NCBI RefSeq assembly: GCF_006210265.1
Contig: NZ_VCNC01000004.1
Location: forward strand, 62,001-126,000
Length of the DNA: 64,000 nt
Origin: Desulfovibrio sp. UCD-KL4C
GTDB taxonomy: Bacteria > Desulfobacterota > Desulfovibrionia > Desulfovibrionales > Desulfovibrionaceae
Direction: 5' to 3'
Shown: positions 59,725-64,000 of the stretch, piece by piece
How the letters are laid out: each line of letters opens with the position of its first letter
Position numbering within the stretch: position 1 is the stretch's first letter
Notes under the pieces: model-generated
Told to the model about the DNA's origin: nothing
The model's database searches: none
The model's input: only the letters and a program-made list of their open reading frames with translations
Translations under genes and position numbers: made by a program

Positions 59725-60816
59725 TCATTCTTCCATAAATTCGCGGATTAAATTGCATACTTTTAAAGACTCAACTTGGTCAAAGCATGGAAGCGTAATT
59801 AATTCTTCTTGAAGTAATTTTGCGCTTGGACAAATACAATCGTATTTATTTGAATAGTAAGTAAGTCCGCTTAAGCAATAAGTTCCGATCGTTGACTCCA
59901 CACCCTTTTCTCTTAGAAACTTAATAAGTTCGTCTCTAGAATAGTTTTCGGGGACTCTGTAGACCAGTGATTGAATATTATGGATGCCTGTATATGTTTT
60001 TTCTTGTGGAATAAAACCTAGTGGGAGCAGCTGCCGATCAAATTCTTTTTTAGCTTCATTTCTTTCTTCAACAATTTGATCTAATTTTTTAAGCTGTGAA
60101 ATACCCATTGCAGCTTGAAGTTCAGTCATCCTGAAATTATAGCCAGCCTCAACAAAATCAAATTTTCCATCTTGTACTGTGGCACCATGGTTGAGTAATA
60201 TTTCTAGTTTCTCAGCATAATCAGGATTGTTTGTTGTAATGGCCCCACCTTCTCCGCAAGTTAATAGTTTTCTCGGGTGAAAGCTAAAACAAGTAAGATC
60301 AGAAATATTACCACTTTTAACTCCGTTTATGGAGCTACCTATAGCGCAAGCAGCATCTTCAATTAAAGGCAGATTACTTTTCTTACATATTTTTTTAATT
60401 GCATCTAAACCAGAAAGGTTACCAAAGGCATCAACAAAAATTACTGCTTTGGTTTTTGACGTAATTTTATTTTCTAATTCAGATGGAAGCATATTGAATG
60501 TTTCGAGTGAAACATCAGCAAATATGGTGGTTGCTCCTACTTCTTCAACAACATTTGCAGTAGCTGGAAAGGAAAAATCAGATACAATAACTTCATCTCC
60601 CACTCCAATTTTTAGAAGTTTAAGACATGCATACAAGGCTGTAGTCGCAGATGTTGTTGCAAAACAATACTTAGCAGAAGTGTATTCACTAATTTTTTCT
60701 CTAAAATTTGCTATAAAATTACCTTTTGTAAACCAGCCGGAATCAAAAATAGTTTCAAAATCAGTTGCAACGTCTTTAAAGTCTATATATGGCTTTATTA
60801 ATGGTATTTTATTCAT
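59725..60816 (-). CDS. DegT/DnrJ/EryC1/StrS-family PLP aminotransferase
   Basis: 363 residues. PLP enzyme that aminates nucleotide-linked keto sugars. ATTATTALYACLKLL-type N-terminal region, IEDAACAIGSS, and the Schiff-base region SFHPRKLLTCGEGGAI with the PLP lysine. The C-terminal part carries LVYRVPENYSRDELIKFLREKGV. Works after an oxidoreductase such as the one at 52301. It starts 17 bases after the KAS-III stop codon and is followed by the metallophosphoesterase. Substrate cannot be told. Confidence 0.87.
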   Translation of the reverse strand: MNKIPLIKPYIDFKDVATDFETIFDSGWFTKGNFIANFREKISEYTSAKYCFATTSATTALYACLKLLKIGVGDEVIVSDFSFPATANVVEEVGATTIFADVSLETFNMLPSELENKITSKTKAVIFVDAFGNLSGLDAIKKICKKSNLPLIEDAACAIGSSINGVKSGNISDLTCFSFHPRKLLTCGEGGAITTNNPDYAEKLEILLNHGATVQDGKFDFVEAGYNFRMTELQAAMGISQLKKLDQIVEERNEAKKEFDRQLLPLGFIPQEKTYTGIHNIQSLVYRVPENYSRDELIKFLREKGVESTIGTYCLSGLTYYSNKYDCICPSAKLLQEELITLPCFDQVESLKVCNLIREFMEE

Positions 60817-60832
60817 TATAAAACGGCCTCAT

Positions 60833-61801
60833 TTAATAGTTAAAAATTACTCCGCTCCAGCTAAGCCCTATGCCAAAACCGAAGGTTAATATTTTACTTC
60901 CTCTTTTAAGCTTACCTGCTTCTTCTGTTCTTTTAAGAGCAATAGGAATTGATGAAGAGGTTGTGTTGCCAACTTCTTCAAGATCAATAATAAGTTTTTC
61001 ATCCGGTATATTTAATTTTTTACCTATGGACTCTAGAACATATCTGCTTGCCTGGTGAAAAATAAAAAGATCAATATCATCTAATGTTAAATTAGCCTTT
61101 TCAACTAATTTCAAAATTTCTGTCGGTATTGTACCTAAAGTAAAAAGAAATACACCGTATCCATCCATTTCAAAGTTAGGCTTTTGAATTGTATCCTGCG
61201 AGGCTTTTCCGGTAACGACTGAGATTCCAGAATTTTCACATATAACAGCTTTATTTCGACCGCCGTCAGTTCCAAAATGAAAAATAGGATCATTATCAGG
61301 ATTTTCGAGTACTGTGGCGCTGGCCCCGTCTGAAAAGAGAAGGAAAGCTTTTTTATTTTCAGAGCTAATAATTTTTGAATAATTATCAACTGTTACCAGT
61401 AATACTCGTTTTGAAATTCCAGCTTTAAGATAACAGTATCCTGTTGCCAGCCCATACCCGTAACCGCTACAGCCTAAGCTAAGGTCGAAGCATTTTGTCG
61501 AACGATCTAGTCCAAGCTTATCTTGAAGCATTGCGGAACAATGTGGCAATAAATAGTCTGGTGTCTGTGTACAGACAATCAGGGTATCAGGCTTTTTCTC
61601 AAGTCCTTCGAGAGCTTTAGATGCAGCTTTATAAGCCATATCGAGAGTTGTTTCTTCAGCCGCGGCATGATGAAGGAATCTTACCCCTGTTTTAGGAAGG
61701 GTGTCAGAAATATTCCAATCCGGTTTTTCTGTATCGAGCTGAACGCAGTCGATAGTCTTTTCCGGTAGGTAATATTCAACTCTATGGATAAAATTAGGCA
61801 T
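60833..61801 (-). CDS. KAS-III-like 3-oxoacyl-ACP synthase of the glycan cluster
   Basis: About 322 residues. Catalytic triad: Cys in SLGCSGYGYGLA, His in FIFHQASRYVL and Asn in EEVGNTTSSSIP. It has long identical runs with the protein encoded at 37106, so the two are recent paralogues. A cognate ACP gene overlaps its start (ATG at 61801 lies eight bases before the ACP stop), and a ketoreductase lies upstream. KAS-III, ACP and ketoreductase together can make a short 3-hydroxyacyl-ACP, which an acyltransferase could put on an amino sugar. Acyl length is not visible. Confidence 0.85.
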   Translation of the reverse strand: MPNFIHRVEYYLPEKTIDCVQLDTEKPDWNISDTLPKTGVRFLHHAAAEETTLDMAYKAASKALEGLEKKPDTLIVCTQTPDYLLPHCSAMLQDKLGLDRSTKCFDLSLGCSGYGYGLATGYCYLKAGISKRVLLVTVDNYSKIISSENKKAFLLFSDGASATVLENPDNDPIFHFGTDGGRNKAVICENSGISVVTGKASQDTIQKPNFEMDGYGVFLFTLGTIPTEILKLVEKANLTLDDIDLFIFHQASRYVLESIGKKLNIPDEKLIIDLEEVGNTTSSSIPIALKRTEEAGKLKRGSKILTFGFGIGLSWSGVIFNY

Positions 61802-62033
61802 CAATTAATCCGTTAGCATCAAGGGTTGTGATAATTTCTTGTACTGAAAGGGCAATAGCGAGTTCAGGAATATTAGCAGCTTTACCACCTGTTGCCTGAT
61901 CAATACGCATTAAAATCTGTAGCTGTGCAAGACTGTCCCATGCGTCTAGTGTTTGTGAAGAGTCAGCGATTGTGATGTCTTTTTTATGATTTAGAATTTC
62001 TTTAATGATTTCTAATAGCTCTGATTTTTTCAA
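61794..62033 (-). CDS. Acyl carrier protein of the glycan cluster
   Basis: 79 residues. The phosphopantetheine attachment serine is in LDAWDSLAQLQILM (motif W-D-S-L), with helices before and after as expected (LLEIIKEILN and PELAIALSVQEIITTLD). Housekeeping ACPs have G-x-D-S-L; the W-D-S-L form is usual for dedicated carriers in polysaccharide and secondary pathways. It must be modified by a phosphopantetheinyl transferase encoded elsewhere. Overlaps the KAS-III gene by eight bases, so they are translated together. Confidence 0.85.
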   Translation of the reverse strand: MKKSELLEIIKEILNHKKDITIADSSQTLDAWDSLAQLQILMRIDQATGGKAANIPELAIALSVQEIITTLDANGLIDA

Positions 62034-62106
62034 TGTAAAACTCTTTGTTTTAAAGTATTAAAGGGATTTTGAAGGTTTACTACACTTTACTTTTTTGTAT
62101 AGCAGG

Positions 62107-62799
62107 CTACATTAATCCACCATCAATTGTAATTTCTGATCCATTCAAATAATCTGATTTGATAATAAATTCGATTGCATAGAAAATATTATCACATTTT
62201 CCAAACTGAGCTGAAGGGATCTTTTGCAAAATATCTTTTTGCTTGTTTTCATTAATTGACTTTGTCAGGCCTGTATCGAAATAGCCAAGAGTTAAAATAT
62301 TTGCAGTAATTCCAAATCTTCCATACTCGTGCGCAATCGTTTTAGTCATCGCTGTTACAGCTGCTTTGCTCGCTGCATAGGGGGCAGCTCCAACCACAGC
62401 GTTTTTTGCAACTACTGATGAAATATTGATTATTCTTCCCCACCCAGCTTTCATCATTGCGGGGATTACCGCTTGGAGTATCTTAATCCCACTATTTAAA
62501 TTTATATTGAGAACTGAATCCCATTCTTCAGGGGTATAACTAATGAAAAGTTTGTCCACAGAGATGGCTGATAAGTTGATTATGGTTATTTTTTCTTTAA
62601 TTTTTTCTATTTGCTTACAAAAAGAGATTATTGAATCACTTTCGGTAATATCAAGCTCTAAGCAGGTGAAATTTTCATGTTTTATAAATGCAGATAGCTT
62701 ATTCGAGTTCCTTGTTGTCCCTAAGACTTTATTCTTTTCAAGAAGCATGGGGAGAATTTGTCTTCCTATATCACTTGAAGCTCCGATAAGAATAATCAT
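62107..62799 (-). CDS. Short-chain dehydrogenase/reductase, FabG-like
   Basis: 230 residues. Rossmann motif LIGASSDIGRQ, catalytic Ser in NISSVVAKNAV, Y-x-x-x-K in PYAASKAAVT, and the C-terminal GSEITIDGGLM as in FabG-type 3-oxoacyl-ACP reductases. Next to the ACP and KAS-III genes it probably reduces the 3-oxoacyl-ACP to a 3-hydroxyacyl form. Its start overlaps the AAC(3)-like gene by four bases (ATGA). A sugar-reductase role cannot be excluded. Confidence 0.82.
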   Translation of the reverse strand: MIILIGASSDIGRQILPMLLEKNKVLGTTRNSNKLSAFIKHENFTCLELDITESDSIISFCKQIEKIKEKITIINLSAISVDKLFISYTPEEWDSVLNINLNSGIKILQAVIPAMMKAGWGRIINISSVVAKNAVVGAAPYAASKAAVTAMTKTIAHEYGRFGITANILTLGYFDTGLTKSINENKQKDILQKIPSAQFGKCDNIFYAIEFIIKSDYLNGSEITIDGGLM

Positions 62800-63797
62800 G
62801 ATGTTGGTTCCTTATCAGGGTAGAGAATACCATTTTTTTTGTTAAAAAATGCTAACAGAATCATTGGTTTAACAATTTTTTTTAAAAAGAAATTTTTGAG
62901 TTTGCTAGGTTCTGTGTGCCAATATTTTTTTTGCTGCACAAGTTTTTTCATAGCGTTTAGCTGTTTGTGCAGATCTAATGAGTAGAAATCTAAAGTTTGG
63001 CCAAAGAAAAATTTTTGTGGTTGGGCGTCTGTCCCAGTAAAAATGTCATAATTAGCTTTGTAGAATGCAAAAGCATCCGTGTCGTTGAAAGGGGTATTTA
63101 TTTCTTTTTTATCAATAAGTAACCGGCACATGATTGGGGTTTCTAAGTCATGATATCCTGGAATATTTTTCGGCACAAACTGTTCAATGTAGTGGAAGCT
63201 TATAGATGTAGGATAAACTCCAATAGATAATTCTTTTGCTTCAAGGGCGTACATTCTTGCAAACGGTGAGTTTGGTCCGTAGCAGTTGCTGGAATTATGG
63301 TGCTCAGCAACAATCCATTCAGCATTTTTTCCAAATGCACAGACGGAGTGTGTAGGATGTATACTTCTTAAAACTCCAGCCGTTCTTCTGAAAAGTTCGC
63401 TTACGAGGTTGAGTTGATCTATACTCGTTTTGGGATCGAAAAGAGGGTTGTCAGCTAAAAAAAGAATAGGGCTCTTGTTGAAAGTATAGGAGGACATTAC
63501 TAGGGTACCGTCTGGTGTGAAGTAATCCATAAGCTCTTTTAGAAAAGCTTTAACACCTCCTTCAAAAGCCATTGCCGCGGAAAGAGATATTCTTACAAAT
63601 ACTGTGTCAGACGGTAAGATGTTTGCTTTTTTGAGTTGCTTTGCTATTTCAGTCGTTGAAATGCTTCCCTGAGAATAATTGAGGTTATACCCTGCTCTTT
63701 TTTTACGGTTTAAAGCCTGACGTGCTTTGTTTGCTCGGATAGGAGCATACTTCGCATAGACAGTTCGAACTATTTTTCGGTAAAAATTCAAAAGCAT
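62796..63797 (-). CDS. AAC(3)-family N-acyltransferase-like protein
   Basis: 333 residues. A basic N-terminal helix (about 1-35) precedes the AAC(3) fold: SDTVFVRISLSAAMAFEGG, PDGTLVMSSYTF, SIHPTHSVCAFG, NCYGPNSPFARM and SIGVYPTSISFHYIEQ. AAC(3) enzymes N-acetylate aminoglycosides, but members in surface-glycan clusters modify amino sugars and can use acyl-ACP or acyl-CoA. Upstream gene of the acyl set (SDR, ACP, KAS-III), so the set's acyl group may be transferred by it. Overlaps the SDR gene by four bases. Confidence 0.8.
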   Translation of the reverse strand: MLLNFYRKIVRTVYAKYAPIRANKARQALNRKKRAGYNLNYSQGSISTTEIAKQLKKANILPSDTVFVRISLSAAMAFEGGVKAFLKELMDYFTPDGTLVMSSYTFNKSPILFLADNPLFDPKTSIDQLNLVSELFRRTAGVLRSIHPTHSVCAFGKNAEWIVAEHHNSSNCYGPNSPFARMYALEAKELSIGVYPTSISFHYIEQFVPKNIPGYHDLETPIMCRLLIDKKEINTPFNDTDAFAFYKANYDIFTGTDAQPQKFFFGQTLDFYSLDLHKQLNAMKKLVQQKKYWHTEPSKLKNFFLKKIVKPMILLAFFNKKNGILYPDKEPTS

Positions 63798-63886
63798 TTA
63801 ATTGATCTCAATTTGTTGTTTTTATAGTTTGTTAAGAAAAACTGAACGTATTGTCAATATGAAAGATCGGTGAGATTGTTTTAAGT

Positions 63887-64000
63887 CTATATAATATCGC
63901 GGTATAAAATTGTCTTAATTTTTTTTAATTCAGCTAACATTCTATCAATTTTGTTATTTTTTATAACGTCATACGGGTCGAAATAATGAGACAAGAAGAG
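63887..64000 (-). CDS. C-terminal end of an unknown protein (cut by window edge)
   Basis: On the minus strand the frame entering at 64000 stays open for 37 codons and stops at TAG (63889-63887). The end reads SHYFDPYDVIKNNKIDRMLA, then ELKKIKTILYRDII, which is helical and Lys/Ile-rich, similar in composition to the glycan-cluster genes. It lies about 90 bases upstream of the AAC(3)-like gene. The family cannot be determined from this piece. Confidence 0.5.
   Translation of the reverse strand, partial: LFLSHYFDPYDVIKNNKIDRMLAELKKIKTILYRDII

Noticed and set aside
1-64000. tRNA, rRNA, CRISPR arrays, transposases, att sites
   Set aside because: Scanned by eye in all intergenic spaces; no cloverleaf, regular spacer-repeat pattern or transposase motif was found.

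Overview
The window reads as a chromosomal segment of a low-GC, Gram-negative, anaerobic deltaproteobacterium of the Desulfovibrio / Maridesulfovibrio type. That placement is an inference from gene content: an NtrY/NtrX pair next to a DUF4390 gene, a stand-alone RpoH-like sigma factor, a MetH without the reactivation domain, a short ArgA-like acetyltransferase, type II secretion genes and a bacterial STT3/PglB oligosaccharyltransferase. No rRNA, tRNA, CRISPR array or insertion sequence was seen.

Layout. 1-3.8 kb: the 5' part of acetyl-CoA synthetase, divergent from a Pat-type lysine acetyltransferase. 3.9-6.6 kb: an exported C69 dipeptidase and an exported beta-carbonic-anhydrase homologue that has lost both zinc cysteines. 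6.6-12.4 kb: ntrX, a receiver-PAS-HD-GYP regulator, ntrY and a DUF4390 gene. 12.5-16.5 kb: a giant DUF748/AsmA-like protein and a tiny lipoprotein. 16.5-16.9 kb: a small decayed gene. 17.1-18.2 kb: an AT-rich acyltransferase flanked by a repeated 12-mer. 18.4-25.7 kb: a minus-strand run of rpoH-like sigma factor, HD protein, TPR lipoprotein, LolB-like lipoprotein, coiled-coil protein, rpiB and tkt. 25.9-34.7 kb: plus-strand housekeeping genes (metH, tlpA-like, argA-like, hpt, zinc-ribbon/DUF3426 protein, radA, wecB, trxC). 34.8-39 kb: an unknown lipoprotein, a KAS-III-like enzyme and an exported protein.

39-51 kb is the most interesting part. It holds membrane glycosyltransferases (with a deleted GT2 remnant), a GtrA flippase, a GT9 enzyme, a glutamic-type CPBP intramembrane protease, GspD, GspE, an STT3/PglB oligosaccharyltransferase and a 747-residue exported protein. 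That protein carries 19 N-X-S/T sequons and ends in a Ser-rich, Gly-Cys, hydrophobic, basic tail like the MYXO/JDVT/Synergist-CTERM sorting signals. My inference is a single cell-surface module: export and N-glycosylation of an abundant surface protein, secretin passage, and C-terminal processing by the CPBP protease.

51-64 kb is a minus-strand, AT-rich surface-glycan cluster: epimerase, Gfo/Idh oxidoreductase, formyltransferase, deacetylase-like protein, WlbB/WbpD-type acetyltransferase, glycosyltransferase, methyltransferase, ATP-grasp enzyme, metallophosphoesterase and DegT aminotransferase. It ends in a compact acyl set (KAS-III, ACP, ketoreductase, AAC(3)-like transferase) that looks suited to making an acyl group and placing it on an amino sugar. 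A second KAS-III paralogue sits alone at 37.1-38.1 kb. The window ends inside another minus-strand gene. No gap between genes exceeds about 300 bases.
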